Below, one piece after another: positions 22,328 to 30,083 of a stretch of DNA of 64,000 nt. The position numbers and the translations under genes are program-made. Below the pieces are notes generated by a model, which saw only the letters and a program-made list of their open reading frames with translations, was not told the DNA's origin and searched no databases. Source of the stretch: Lewinellaceae bacterium SD302 (lineage in GTDB: Bacteria; Bacteroidota; Bacteroidia; Chitinophagales; Saprospiraceae); NCBI GenBank assembly GCA_002591745.1, contig PDLQ01000004.1:1-64000 (forward strand). The letters are read 5' to 3'. Each line of letters opens with the position of its first letter. Positions within the stretch are counted from its first letter, which is position 1.

Positions 22328-23971
22328 ATGACTTTACGCCTTATAATGGTCGTCCGGCCGATCTGTTCATTCCGCTGGCCGGTTCCCCTTGCTACTTTGT
22401 TAGCCACCCTCCTGACCATATCTCTGAGCGCCCAGGAAGCTCCGCCTTTATACGATATCGAGAACATCACCGAAGTGAATGTCATGATGATCGACTCGGC
22501 CTGGGAAGCCAAACTGATTGCCTATAAGGATGCTAACGTTAAAAAACGGGTGCTGGCCAGCCTGGAAGTGAATGGCATGAGTTTTGACAGCGTGGGCGTG
22601 CGGTTCAAAGGGAACAGTTCTTACTTCCGTAGCCGACAGGATGGCACCACCAAGCTTCCGCTGAACATCAAACTTAGCTATACCGACGAGGACCAGGTTT
22701 ACCCGGGCGGTTACCGTACCCTGAAGTTGAGTAACGTTTTCCGTGACCCCAGTTTCGTACGCGAAGCCCTGGCCTATCACGTAGCCCGCACCTACGTGCC
22801 CGCCCCAAAAGCCAATTTTGCCAAAGTAACTGTAAACGGAAAATACTGGGGACTGTACACCCTCACACAGAGTATCGACGAGCAGTTTCAAAAAGAACAT
22901 TATGGCAGTCGTAAAGGGGTACTGTTCAAGTGTGACCCTGACCGTAAAGTGGACAAAGGTACCGCCTGCGCCGAAGGTGAACTGGCCAGCCTGGAGTACC
23001 TCGGTCCGGACCAGGCCTGCTACCAGGATCGCTATGAGATCAAGCGCAGCAAAGCCGGTTACGACGACATCATCGAATTGATCCGGCTGCTCAATACCGA
23101 CCTGGACGCCTTCGCCCAGATTTTCGATATCGATGGTGCCCTGTGGATGCACGCTTTCAACAACGTGATGGTGAATCTGGACAGCTATACCGGCCTGTTC
23201 TGCCACAATTATTACCTCTACCAGGACAAGAAAAAAATCTGGCATCCGCTGCTCTGGGATATGAATATGGCCCTCGGTGGCTTCCGTTTTACCGGCATCA
23301 AGGGCAATCCGAAACTTAGCAACGAGCAAATGGGGGAACTGTCCATTTTTATGCACTTGCGTGACCGTAGTACCAATCGGCCGCTCATCACCGAACTGCT
23401 CTCCATCCCCCTCTATCGCAAGATGTACGTGGCACATTGCAAGACGATCTTCGAGGACTTTATCGCCCAGGACCAGTACCGTGAAGTAGCCGAAAGCTAC
23501 CGCGAAATGATTCGCCCGCTGGTGAAGGAAGATCCCGAAAAACTCTATTCTTTCGAGCAATTTGAAAAGAACTATACGGAAACCGTCACCATTGAAGGCA
23601 GCTTTGACGTTGTTGGCGTTACCGAGCTCATGGACGGTCGTAAAAAATACTTCTCCGATCACGTCTTAATGACGACCGAGGCGCCCGAAATTTTGGCTAA
23701 CAAAGTAGCTATGCAAGGGGCGGACAGTAAAGTAACCGCCACCCTGGCCGAGGCAGACGAAGACAGTAAAATGCACGTCTGGTTCCGCACAGTAGAAAAC
23801 GGCCCCTGGAAGCTGCGCCAAATGGAAACCGACCCGGATACGGAGAATGGCTTCTTTGTTTTACTGCCCGGCGAAATTCATTCCTACTACCTGGTCGCTG
23901 AGAACAAAGTGGTCGCCTCAGTATTGCCCGAGCGGAGTGCGAAGGAGTGGTTCGAGGTGGAGGGGAGTTAG
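22328..23971 (+). CDS. secreted CotH kinase-family protein
   Basis: A 547-residue exported protein. A signal peptide ends near LSAQE. The CotH domain follows: VGVRFKGNSS, TLKLSNVFRDPSFVREALAYHVAR, VNGKYWGLYTLTQSIDEQFQKEHY, GVLFKCDPD, then WHPLLWDMNMALGGF carrying the metal-binding D in the usual spot. CotH proteins are atypical protein kinases in spore coats and are also common as surface proteins in Bacteroidota. The C-terminal 100 residues form a separate strand-rich domain. The spacers on both sides carry AGTCNNN heptad repeats, and the signal-peptide codons contain an exact CAAAGTAGCA copy. Confidence 0.85.
   Translation: MTLRLIMVVRPICSFRWPVPLATLLATLLTISLSAQEAPPLYDIENITEVNVMMIDSAWEAKLIAYKDANVKKRVLASLEVNGMSFDSVGVRFKGNSSYFRSRQDGTTKLPLNIKLSYTDEDQVYPGGYRTLKLSNVFRDPSFVREALAYHVARTYVPAPKANFAKVTVNGKYWGLYTLTQSIDEQFQKEHYGSRKGVLFKCDPDRKVDKGTACAEGELASLEYLGPDQACYQDRYEIKRSKAGYDDIIELIRLLNTDLDAFAQIFDIDGALWMHAFNNVMVNLDSYTGLFCHNYYLYQDKKKIWHPLLWDMNMALGGFRFTGIKGNPKLSNEQMGELSIFMHLRDRSTNRPLITELLSIPLYRKMYVAHCKTIFEDFIAQDQYREVAESYREMIRPLVKEDPEKLYSFEQFEKNYTETVTIEGSFDVVGVTELMDGRKKYFSDHVLMTTEAPEILANKVAMQGADSKVTATLAEADEDSKMHVWFRTVENGPWKLRQMETDPDTENGFFVLLPGEIHSYYLVAENKVVASVLPERSAKEWFEVEGS
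22390..22399 (+). repeat. CAAAGTAGCA repeat in CotH signal-peptide codons
   Basis: The sense strand reads CTTGCTACTTTGTTAGCCA, coding for LATLLA. It is the same peptide and orientation as the copy in the caspase signal peptide. Confidence 0.85.
23701..23710 (+). repeat. CAAAGTAGCT, one-mismatch copy inside cotH-like gene
   Basis: The plus strand reads TTTTGGCTAACAAAGTAGCT, coding for LANKVA. The flank TTGGCTAA matches the extended consensus. Confidence 0.7.
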
Positions 23972-23978
23972 TTTAGCA

Positions 23979-24274
23979 GTCAACAGTCAACAGTCAACAG
24001 TCAACAGTTTTGCAGTCAGATAGTCTGATGCCTTACGGTCATCACCACAGCACGGCGTTGGATATTAAGACTAAAAGAATGTTAACTACAACACTCCCAC
24101 TAAACCCCTCCCGACTAATATACTCCTGACTCCCGACTAAATCACTCCTGACTATCGGCCGAAAGACTCCTGACTCCCGACCAAACCCCTCCCGACTAGT
24201 ATACTCCTGACTCCTGACTAAACCACTCCCGACTCCTGACTAAACCACTCCCGACTAAAAATTCCCGACTAACC
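23979..24274. repeat. AGTCNNN heptad repeat tract before the YheT-like gene
   Basis: Four perfect GTCAACA units (23979-24006) are followed, after a short interruption, by about 13 copies of TCCYGACT between roughly 24100 and 24274. On the minus strand these read as AGTCGGG and AGTCAGG heptads. The tract runs to three bases before the next start codon and fills essentially the whole 306-base spacer. No gene is seen in it. Confidence 0.85.
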
Positions 24275-24277
24275 CCC

Positions 24278-25222
24278 ATGAAGTATCCCGGCCCACCCCG
24301 CCACCAGTTCAACGGACATCTGCAAACCATCTTACCTGCCTTCCGCAAGATCGTAGTCGATTACGTCAGGGAGCGGATTGCTACGCCCGACGGTGACTTT
24401 TTGGATTTGGATTGGCTGCGCAAGCCGGAGCACCGCAGACTGGTCATTCTTTCTCACGGTCTGGAAGGAAATAGTTCGAGGCCCTACATAACCGCCCCGG
24501 CCAGGTACTTCTTCGAGCGCGATTGGGATGCCCTGGCCTGGAATTGCCGTTCCTGTTCAGGAGAAATGAACCTGACCCAAAAACTTTACAGCCACGGACA
24601 AAGTGAAGACCTGGCCACCGTTGTAAATCATGCTGCGGGCGATTATGAGCAGATCATCCTCATTGGATATAGCATGGGTGGTAATCTCACCCTGAAATAT
24701 CTGGGGACTATGGCCGGCAAGCAACCGGCTGCGATCAGTCACGGTATCGCCTTTTCGTCACCCTGCCACATTCAGCACAGCGTAGCGGCTTTGGAATATC
24801 CCGGTAATTGGTTGTACAAACGCAAATTCTTTCGCTCACTCAGTGCCAAAATGCGGGCCAAAGAAGCCCAATTTCCCGGGCTTATGGATTTATCCAAACT
24901 GGACCAGGTTAAAAGCTGGCGGGATTTTGATGCGTGGTTCAGTGCTCCCCTCAATGGGTTCTCCGGCCCGGATGAATTCTACCGCTACGCTTCGGCAGCC
25001 AATTTTATGGGCGAAACAAAAGTGCCGGTGTTGTTGGTTAACGCGCTCAACGACCCCATCATTCCCCGGGCCTGTACTCCGCATGAGCTGAAAAACTATC
25101 GAATGATCACCATTGAAGAGCCCCGGCGCGGTGGTCACGTCGGCTTTCATTTGAGGAGGAATAAACTGTGGAGCTGGATGGAAGAAAGGGCGGAGCGATT
25201 CGTATTTGAAAGAACGGTTTAG
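24278..25222 (+). CDS. YheT-family alpha/beta hydrolase
   Basis: A 314-residue cytoplasmic alpha/beta hydrolase of the YheT (UPF0017) type. Family openings HQFNGHLQTILPAF and the oxyanion-region ILSHGLEGNSSRPYI are visible. The nucleophile is the serine in GYSMGGN at about residue 130, the acid is probably the D in VNALNDPIIP, and the histidine is in RGGHVGF. The length is normal. The substrate is unknown; family members hydrolyse short-chain or lipid esters. The start codon follows the heptad repeat tract directly, so the 5' untranslated region is repetitive. Confidence 0.88.
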   Translation: MKYPGPPRHQFNGHLQTILPAFRKIVVDYVRERIATPDGDFLDLDWLRKPEHRRLVILSHGLEGNSSRPYITAPARYFFERDWDALAWNCRSCSGEMNLTQKLYSHGQSEDLATVVNHAAGDYEQIILIGYSMGGNLTLKYLGTMAGKQPAAISHGIAFSSPCHIQHSVAALEYPGNWLYKRKFFRSLSAKMRAKEAQFPGLMDLSKLDQVKSWRDFDAWFSAPLNGFSGPDEFYRYASAANFMGETKVPVLLVNALNDPIIPRACTPHELKNYRMITIEEPRRGGHVGFHLRRNKLWSWMEERAERFVFERTV

Positions 25223-25242
25223 TAAGATCATCAGCTTGTAGG

Positions 25243-25331
25243 TTGCTATGGTTTGTGCAAGTATTTATGCATAGTTTTCATTATAAATAACCTCATTTCT
25301 TAAGCACGCCATTTCGGTATGAATCATCTTG
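25243..25331 (-). repeat. 89-bp dispersed repeat, copy B
   Basis: The reverse complement matches 20-108 at about 84 of 89 positions. It lies 20 bases past the YheT-like stop codon. Confidence 0.85.
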
Positions 25332-25395
25332 CTGGCGATAAGGTTCTTCATCTGGAAATGTAACCTAGAGTGCTATCCTTATATTTGATCAGATT

Positions 25396-25520
25396 ACTGG
25401 ACACGAGGTCACTTTTTTGAATCCAGATTTATATCGACCTTTATAGATGCCGGCAAAAAAGACAGCATTTATTTACTGTATTTATTTTAATGCGATGCCG
25501 AGCTGTCTCTCATGTCCAGT
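25396..25520. mobile_element. 125-bp element with ACTGGACAYGAG terminal inverted repeats
   Basis: The left end ACTGGACACGAG and the reverse complement of the right end, ACTGGACATGAG, form a 12-bp terminal inverted repeat with one mismatch. There is no coding capacity inside and no clear target duplication. It looks like a small non-autonomous element or an IS remnant. Confidence 0.5.
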
Positions 25521-25576
25521 AGTCTGGTATTTGATACACCGCCCCTAAAAGGCGATAGAGTATCGTATTGATTTAA

Positions 25577-25731
25577 GAGCTTGTTTGGATTTCTATTTCC
25601 TGAAAAACAAGCATTTATGAACCTGGCGTCACCAAAAATAGATCGCTTGACCTGCCAAGCTCACAATTTTATGGTATAGTCAGAACCTTAAATCATTGTT
25701 TTTCAGTTCATAGCTTGTCCCAAACAAGCTC
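25577..25731 (+). mobile_element. 155-bp MITE, copy 1 (TAA target duplication)
   Basis: Terminal inverted repeats GAGCTTGTTTGG / CCAAACAAGCTC are flanked on both sides by TAA. A second copy of identical length lies inverted at 30578-30732, differing at only about six positions. There is no open frame. The ends and the 3-bp duplication resemble IS5-family (IS1031-group) transposons, which may supply the transposase in trans (inference). Confidence 0.9.
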
Positions 25732-25764
25732 TAAGTTGTCATAAGGCCTGCTTATGGAGCCTGA

Positions 25765-26499
25765 CTAGCCGGGAAGGTTTACAAAGCTTCGAATTAAAGT
25801 AACTAAGCCTATTCCTAAAATAAGCAGCAGGGCAAAACTCTTGAACGTACGTTCGGATAAGTAATGCAACACTTTCTTGCCTAGCCAGCTTCCTATGAAA
25901 CCGATTACCAAAAGGTAAGGCAGATACCTTAATGCCGTTTCATCGATGTATCCATTTTGATAGTACACCAGTGTACGTGTGAAGTCAACGGCCAGGTCGA
26001 TAGCTGCCGAAGTAGCGATGAATTTCTTTTTGTCCAGATTAAAGGCGGCCATGGTTATCCCACGGATAGCGCCTCCGGAGCCCAGCAGTCCCGCCGTGAA
26101 ACCAGATAATGAACCACCTACGATAGAATTTCTCAGGGATGGCTTAATTGAAAAATTACTCCTGACGATTAGAAATATGCTTAGTACTACCAAGAATACT
26201 CCGAAAAGGATCTCCAGGTACAGAGCACTGAATTTACTACTCAGTAATCCTCCAAGAATAACGAAGATTACTGAAGGCAAGCCCAGGTTAAGGATCAGTT
26301 GCCGATCTATTCCGGCTCGGAAAAGTGAAAGTTTACTGATGTTGCTGGACAAGTGAAAAACGGCTACCATACCAAGTACCGTTTTGAAATCGAAATAAAA
26401 ACCAGCCAGTGGGACAAAGTAAACGGATGATCCGAATCCACCTACGGTACCGAGAACTTCCGCTAATAATGCCAGGATCAGAAACCAGAAATAGATCAT
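25765..26499 (-). CDS. TSUP-family (TauE/SafE) membrane transporter
   Basis: A 244-residue integral membrane protein with about eight helices and the usual TSUP repeat: an N-terminal half with GTVGGFGSSVYFVPLAGFYFDFKTVLGMVA and a second half with GSLSGFTAGLLGSGGAIRGITMAAFNLDKKKFIATSA. Such proteins export or import sulfite, sulfoacetate or similar small organic or sulfur anions. The substrate cannot be told from sequence. It is a single gene with a well-formed promoter 138 bases upstream. Its 3' side abuts a cluster of mobile-element remnants. Confidence 0.9.
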   Translation of the reverse strand: MIYFWFLILALLAEVLGTVGGFGSSVYFVPLAGFYFDFKTVLGMVAVFHLSSNISKLSLFRAGIDRQLILNLGLPSVIFVILGGLLSSKFSALYLEILFGVFLVVLSIFLIVRSNFSIKPSLRNSIVGGSLSGFTAGLLGSGGAIRGITMAAFNLDKKKFIATSAAIDLAVDFTRTLVYYQNGYIDETALRYLPYLLVIGFIGSWLGKKVLHYLSERTFKSFALLLILGIGLVTLIRSFVNLPG

Positions 26500-26874
26500 C
26501 CGTAGTTGTTAAGGGCTGAATTTGTGAAGGCCATACCCTTAAACTACCGACCGTCATTCATTTGGAAAAGGACAGCAATCGGCAGATTTCTTCCGTACCG
26601 GGCCTAATGTAGGTTTCGGTCGAACGCAAGTGGCGCAAAGGTATGGTAAATCATATTGATACTCTACAAAGTTGAGTCAACCTTACCGTCAATCCATTGA
26701 TAAATTACCCCTCGCCGGATGATAAAGATCACGAATTTTAAAGCTGTCGCCATCCCGGTCATTAGAGTTCACTCCGTCAGACAGAATAAGCGATACACGT
26801 ATAATCTTTAAATGTCTTAGGCGAAAAAGAACGATCTGGGATTATCTGGTATTCTTTAGTCCCGGGATGCGGAC
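26500..26874 (-). promoter_or_regulatory. spacer with TSUP gene promoter (-33 at 26667-26670, -7 at 26636-26643)
   Basis: Read on the minus strand, TTTG (26670-26667), a 23-base spacer and TACCTTTG (26643-26636) form a Bacteroidota promoter that would leave a leader of about 130 bases. No gene, repeat or terminator was recognised in the remaining spacer. Confidence 0.65.
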
Positions 26875-27174
26875 TTACCCTCCGAATCCAGCTCCCCTGA
26901 TCCGTTCCGCAATTCCTTTGGGGTCGTTTAATGTCCAAAATATGAGGCGTTTGGGGTAGTCCTCTTTGTGGTGGTGAATGCGAATGCCTTTGCCGATCAC
27001 GGGTAAAAAGCGTATCACTTCTACTTCGTCGATATCTTCGGGACGGAAACGAAAGCGACCGATCAGCTTAACGCGTAGCCGCAACTCTTTTTTACTCATT
27101 GTCAGGCGGGCAAATGGCCAGGATGCATTCTTGAGGCCTACGCGGGCGCCACCGACTTCTTCGAGCAATTTCAT
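26875..27174 (-). CDS. small cytoplasmic protein, possibly PH-like
   Basis: A 99-residue protein without signal peptide or membrane segment. The order of strands (ASWPFARLTMSKKELRLRVKLIGRFRFRPEDIDEVEVIR) followed by a C-terminal helix resembles bacterial PH-like domains, but this is only a structural impression. It sits 17 bases downstream of the anti-sigma factor gene on the same strand and could be co-transcribed. Function unknown. Confidence 0.55.
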   Translation of the reverse strand: MKLLEEVGGARVGLKNASWPFARLTMSKKELRLRVKLIGRFRFRPEDIDEVEVIRFLPVIGKGIRIHHHKEDYPKRLIFWTLNDPKGIAERIRGAGFGG

Positions 27175-27191
27175 GCTCGCAATATAGGAAA

Positions 27192-27977
27192 TTATCCTAC
27201 GTTTCCGATGAGGTAAAGCTGTTCCAGGTTAGGGGTAGGGCGGCCACCTTCATCTTCCAGCGTGACGGCAAAAGCACCGGTTCCGACGGGGAAATCTACC
27301 TCGATCAGGCCAGCCACTACGGCAGCGGGGTCGAAGATGCCGAGGTCAACTGGCTGGCCGTCAACCAGAGCCCAGAGCTGGTAATCCTTGCCCGCCGGGG
27401 GAGGCGGTAAATTAGCTACGGCCAGGTAAGCGACGTTTTCGTTAGGGTTGAATAAAACCTGTGCTTCGGACTCCGGAGAAAGGTCGGAACCTGCCAGGTC
27501 CACCAACCGGGTGCCAGGTTGACGATAGGCATTCAGTTGGGCCAGTAAACTGGTATTGATCACGTCTTTTTCATCGCAGTCATTCCGGAGGCGTTCGATC
27601 TCGGTCTCCAGTTCTTCTACCTGGCCTTCCGTCTTCAGGTAGCGGGTAAGGAAAAGGATGGCTAACAAAGTAGCAATGCCAAAGCCTGCCCAGGGCAACC
27701 AATTCATCGCTGACGAAGTGCTGATGGAACCAGCCGAACCGGCGGTATTGCTTAATCCCCGGATCCGGCCTAAAATAGCGGAAAGAATTCCGCTCGGCGG
27801 AGCTACCCGGTTGAGGTGATCGAAACGCTCCAGGTCAATTTCGATCTGTTCTAACTCAGCTTTTACTTCCGGGTACTCGGCCGCAACGGCCAGCACGTCT
27901 GCTTCCTCTTCGGAAGACAGTTTGCCGAGCACGTATAGCTCGAGAATACCGGATGCTATGTAAGCCTTTACGTCCAA
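27192..27977 (-). CDS. RskA-type anti-sigma factor
   Basis: A 261-residue single-pass inner-membrane protein. The cytoplasmic N-terminus (about 1-90) contains YIASGILELYVLGKLSSEEEADV, the anti-sigma helix motif of this group. One membrane helix follows (GFGIATLLAILFLTRYL), then a short coiled coil and a periplasmic RskA C-terminal domain (YLAVANLPPPPAGKDYQLWALVDGQPVDLGIF). It should bind the ECF sigma factor encoded just upstream until a membrane signal releases it. The genes overlap by 10 bases, giving translational coupling. A CAAAGTAGCA copy lies in the membrane-helix codons at 27666. Confidence 0.9.
   Translation of the reverse strand: MDVKAYIASGILELYVLGKLSSEEEADVLAVAAEYPEVKAELEQIEIDLERFDHLNRVAPPSGILSAILGRIRGLSNTAGSAGSISTSSAMNWLPWAGFGIATLLAILFLTRYLKTEGQVEELETEIERLRNDCDEKDVINTSLLAQLNAYRQPGTRLVDLAGSDLSPESEAQVLFNPNENVAYLAVANLPPPPAGKDYQLWALVDGQPVDLGIFDPAAVVAGLIEVDFPVGTGAFAVTLEDEGGRPTPNLEQLYLIGNVG
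27666..27675 (-). repeat. CAAAGTAGCA repeat in anti-sigma membrane-helix codons
   Basis: The sense strand reads GGCATTGCTACTTTGTTAGCC, coding for GIATLLA. Exact 10-mer. Confidence 0.85.
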
Positions 27978-28600
27978 GCCTGGAAAATGATTTTTAGTGA
28001 TTTAGAAATTAGTTCGCATAGGGCAACCAGGACCAGCAGTGGGCTGCGGATCTCACTTTGTAATATCTGGCGCAATTCCTGCATGGCTTTACGCGCCCTG
28101 GTCTTGACGGTACCGAGTGGAATATCCAGCGCTTTGGATGCTTCCGACTGTGTGTATTCCCGGAAGTACAGGAATTCTATCAGTTCACGGTATTTGGGAT
28201 CCAGCTGATCAACAACCTTTCCCAGGCCGATAGCGTCGACGAATTGCTCTTCGGCCAATCGGCTGTGATTAGTTACGTAATCGGGTAAACCATCGGTTTT
28301 TTCATTGCGCTTTGAGCGGGCGGAACGTAGATGATCAATGGCCCGGTTGCGGGCAATACGGGCCATCCAGGTGTACGGACGGCCCGTATTGCGATCGTAA
28401 GAATCGATGTTTTGCCAGATCTTTACGAAAACATCCTGCAGCAGCTCGCTGGCTTCTTCTTCCCGCGGCACCAGTTTGTAGACCTGACCGTAGAGGCTGG
28501 AAGAGTAATCGGCGTAGAGTTCACCCATAGCGGTTTCGCTACCTGATCGAAGTTGCTCGAAGAGGTGGAAAATCCGCTCGTTTGTTTGGGTGTTCTGCAT
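27968..28600 (-). CDS. ECF RNA polymerase sigma factor
   Basis: A 210-residue sigma-70 family ECF factor. Region 2 is at about residues 20-95 (LYADYSSSLYGQVYKLVPREEEASELLQDVFVKIWQNIDSYD, then PYTWMARIARNRAIDHLRS). Region 4 is at about 130-190 (FLYFREYTQSEASKALDIPLGTVKTRARKAMQELRQIL). The C-terminal 20 residues are hydrophobic. I prefer the ATG at 28600 over the GTG at 28609 because a TACCTTGG promoter box lies at 28617-28610. It overlaps the anti-sigma gene by 10 bases and diverges from the symporter gene, whose promoter shares the same 57-base spacer. Confidence 0.92.
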   Translation of the reverse strand: MQNTQTNERIFHLFEQLRSGSETAMGELYADYSSSLYGQVYKLVPREEEASELLQDVFVKIWQNIDSYDRNTGRPYTWMARIARNRAIDHLRSARSKRNEKTDGLPDYVTNHSRLAEEQFVDAIGLGKVVDQLDPKYRELIEFLYFREYTQSEASKALDIPLGTVKTRARKAMQELRQILQSEIRSPLLVLVALCELISKSLKIIFQAWT

Positions 28601-28609
28601 TATCACCAC

Positions 28610-28617
28610 CCAAGGTA
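28610..28617 (-). promoter_or_regulatory. sigma factor -7 element (TACCTTGG)
   Basis: The minus strand reads TTTTTACCTTGG, nine bases before the ATG at 28600, so the leader is very short. It is a plausible autoregulated promoter in the divergent spacer with the symporter gene. Confidence 0.45.
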
Positions 28618-28657
28618 AAAAAATAGATTACTTTAGCCCACCTAACCAGCTAAACTT

Positions 28658-29965
28658 ATGCGCAAACTAGCACTTCATTGGCAGATATTGATCGGTATGG
28701 CCGCCGGGGTTTTATTTGGGGTCGTAGCTTCTCAGATAGGAGGAGCAGATTTTGTAAAAGACTGGATCAAACCTTTCGGTACCATTTTCATCAATTCTCT
28801 GAAACTTATTGCCGTTCCATTGATCTTTGCTTCCCTGGTCAAAGGAATCAGTGATTTAAAGGACATCAGCAAATTGTCTAAAATGGGCGGCCGGACAATC
28901 CTGATCTATTTGGGTACTACGTTGACTGCCGTCCTGGTTGGACTTTTGTTGGTCAATATCATCGGTCCGGGCAAAGGTTTGGAAGAGAGTACTCGCGACA
29001 AATTGATGGCGGACTTCGCCGGAGACGCCGGAGAAAAAATCAAAGCCGCTACCGCCCAGACCGAAGCGGGGCCATTACAGGCCCTCATTGACCTGGTGCC
29101 TAGTAACCTGTTTCACTCGCTGACTGATAATGGAAGCATGCTGCAGGTGATCTTTTTTGCCATTTTCTTCGCCATCGGTCTTATCCTGATCGACCCGAAG
29201 AAGGCCAAGCCTGTAAAAGACTTTTTTGATGGAGCCAACGAGGTCATTCTCAAACTGATCGATCTGATCATGCTGGCTGCTCCCTACGGAGTATTCGCCT
29301 TGCTGGCGGCCCTGGTAGTGGAATCGCCCAGTGCAGATCTGTTTTTCGCACTCATCAAGTACAGTCTTTGTGTGCTGCTAGGTCTGTCGATTCTCATCTT
29401 TGGCATTTATCCGTTACTGGTTAAAAGCTATACTGGATTTAGCTATTCCAGATTTTTTCAAGGAATCAGCCCGGCCCAGTTGCTGGCCTTCAGCACAAGT
29501 TCCAGTGCTGCTACTTTGCCAGTCACCATGGAAAGGGTAGAGGAACATCTGGGCGTTGATGAGGAAGTAACCAGTTTCGTACTGCCCATTGGCGCTACCA
29601 TTAATATGGACGGTACCAGTCTTTACCAGGCTATGGCGGCAGTTTTCATTGCCCAGGCCTTCGGCATGGACCTGACGCTTGGCCAGCAGGTCGGGATCGT
29701 ATCCACTGCCACACTGGCCAGTATTGGAGCAGCGGCAGTTCCCGGAGCGGGTATGGTGATGCTGGTGATCGTACTAGGCCAGGCCGGAATACCCGAAGCG
29801 GGTCTGGCCCTCATTTTTGCCGTAGATCGTCCGCTCGATATGTGCCGCACGGTAGCTAACGTTACCGGCGACGCCACGGTAGCCATGCTGGTAGGGAAGT
29901 CCGTGGATAAACTACACGAGCCCCGTGAGCGGAAGCTGGATGATTATTATAAGCCGGAGGAGTAG
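28658..29965 (+). CDS. dicarboxylate/amino acid:cation symporter (DAACS, GltP/DctA type)
   Basis: A 435-residue inner-membrane symporter moving glutamate, aspartate or C4-dicarboxylates with Na+ or H+. Family signatures are visible: the serine-rich hairpin STSSSAATLPVTM at about residue 283, GATINMDGTSLY, and IGAAAVPGAGMVML followed by DRPLDMCRTVANVTGD. A roughly 35-residue insert (GKGLEESTRDKLMADFAGDAGEKIKAATAQ) enlarges an extracellular loop, as in many Bacteroidota members. It is divergent from the ECF sigma factor gene. An exact TGCTACTTTG repeat encodes ATL of the conserved serine-rich motif. Confidence 0.95.
   Translation: MRKLALHWQILIGMAAGVLFGVVASQIGGADFVKDWIKPFGTIFINSLKLIAVPLIFASLVKGISDLKDISKLSKMGGRTILIYLGTTLTAVLVGLLLVNIIGPGKGLEESTRDKLMADFAGDAGEKIKAATAQTEAGPLQALIDLVPSNLFHSLTDNGSMLQVIFFAIFFAIGLILIDPKKAKPVKDFFDGANEVILKLIDLIMLAAPYGVFALLAALVVESPSADLFFALIKYSLCVLLGLSILIFGIYPLLVKSYTGFSYSRFFQGISPAQLLAFSTSSSAATLPVTMERVEEHLGVDEEVTSFVLPIGATINMDGTSLYQAMAAVFIAQAFGMDLTLGQQVGIVSTATLASIGAAAVPGAGMVMLVIVLGQAGIPEAGLALIFAVDRPLDMCRTVANVTGDATVAMLVGKSVDKLHEPRERKLDDYYKPEE
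29509..29518 (+). repeat. CAAAGTAGCA repeat in the conserved symporter motif
   Basis: The sense strand reads TGCTGCTACTTTGCCAGTCA, coding for AATLPVT in the substrate-binding hairpin. The flank CCAGTC matches the spacer copies at 41676 and 63734. Confidence 0.85.
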
Positions 29966-30080
29966 GATGCTGCGCTTCAGGACGCTGCGCTTTAGGGCTG
30001 CTCTAGCAGACTAAAGCGCAGCGTTCTAAAGCCACTAGCCGGTCTAAAGGCGTTTACGCCCTACTAAAAAAGCCACCGCC
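29966..30080. repeat. mini-hairpin array between symporter and Dabb genes
   Basis: Short palindromic words (GCTGCGCTTTAG / CTAAAGCGCAGC, GCTCTAGC, GGCGTTTACGCC) are strung together by CTAAA linkers. They separate convergent genes, so the array could terminate both transcripts. The words match those at 109-180. Confidence 0.6.
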
Positions 30081-30083
30081 GCT

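Noticed and set aside
22448-23662. 404-codon minus-strand frame antisense to the CotH gene
   Set aside because: Shadow of the CotH coding sequence, with no domain or sensible start.
21326-24274. Heptad repeats as a CRISPR array
   Set aside because: Units are seven bases with no unique spacers and there are no cas genes.
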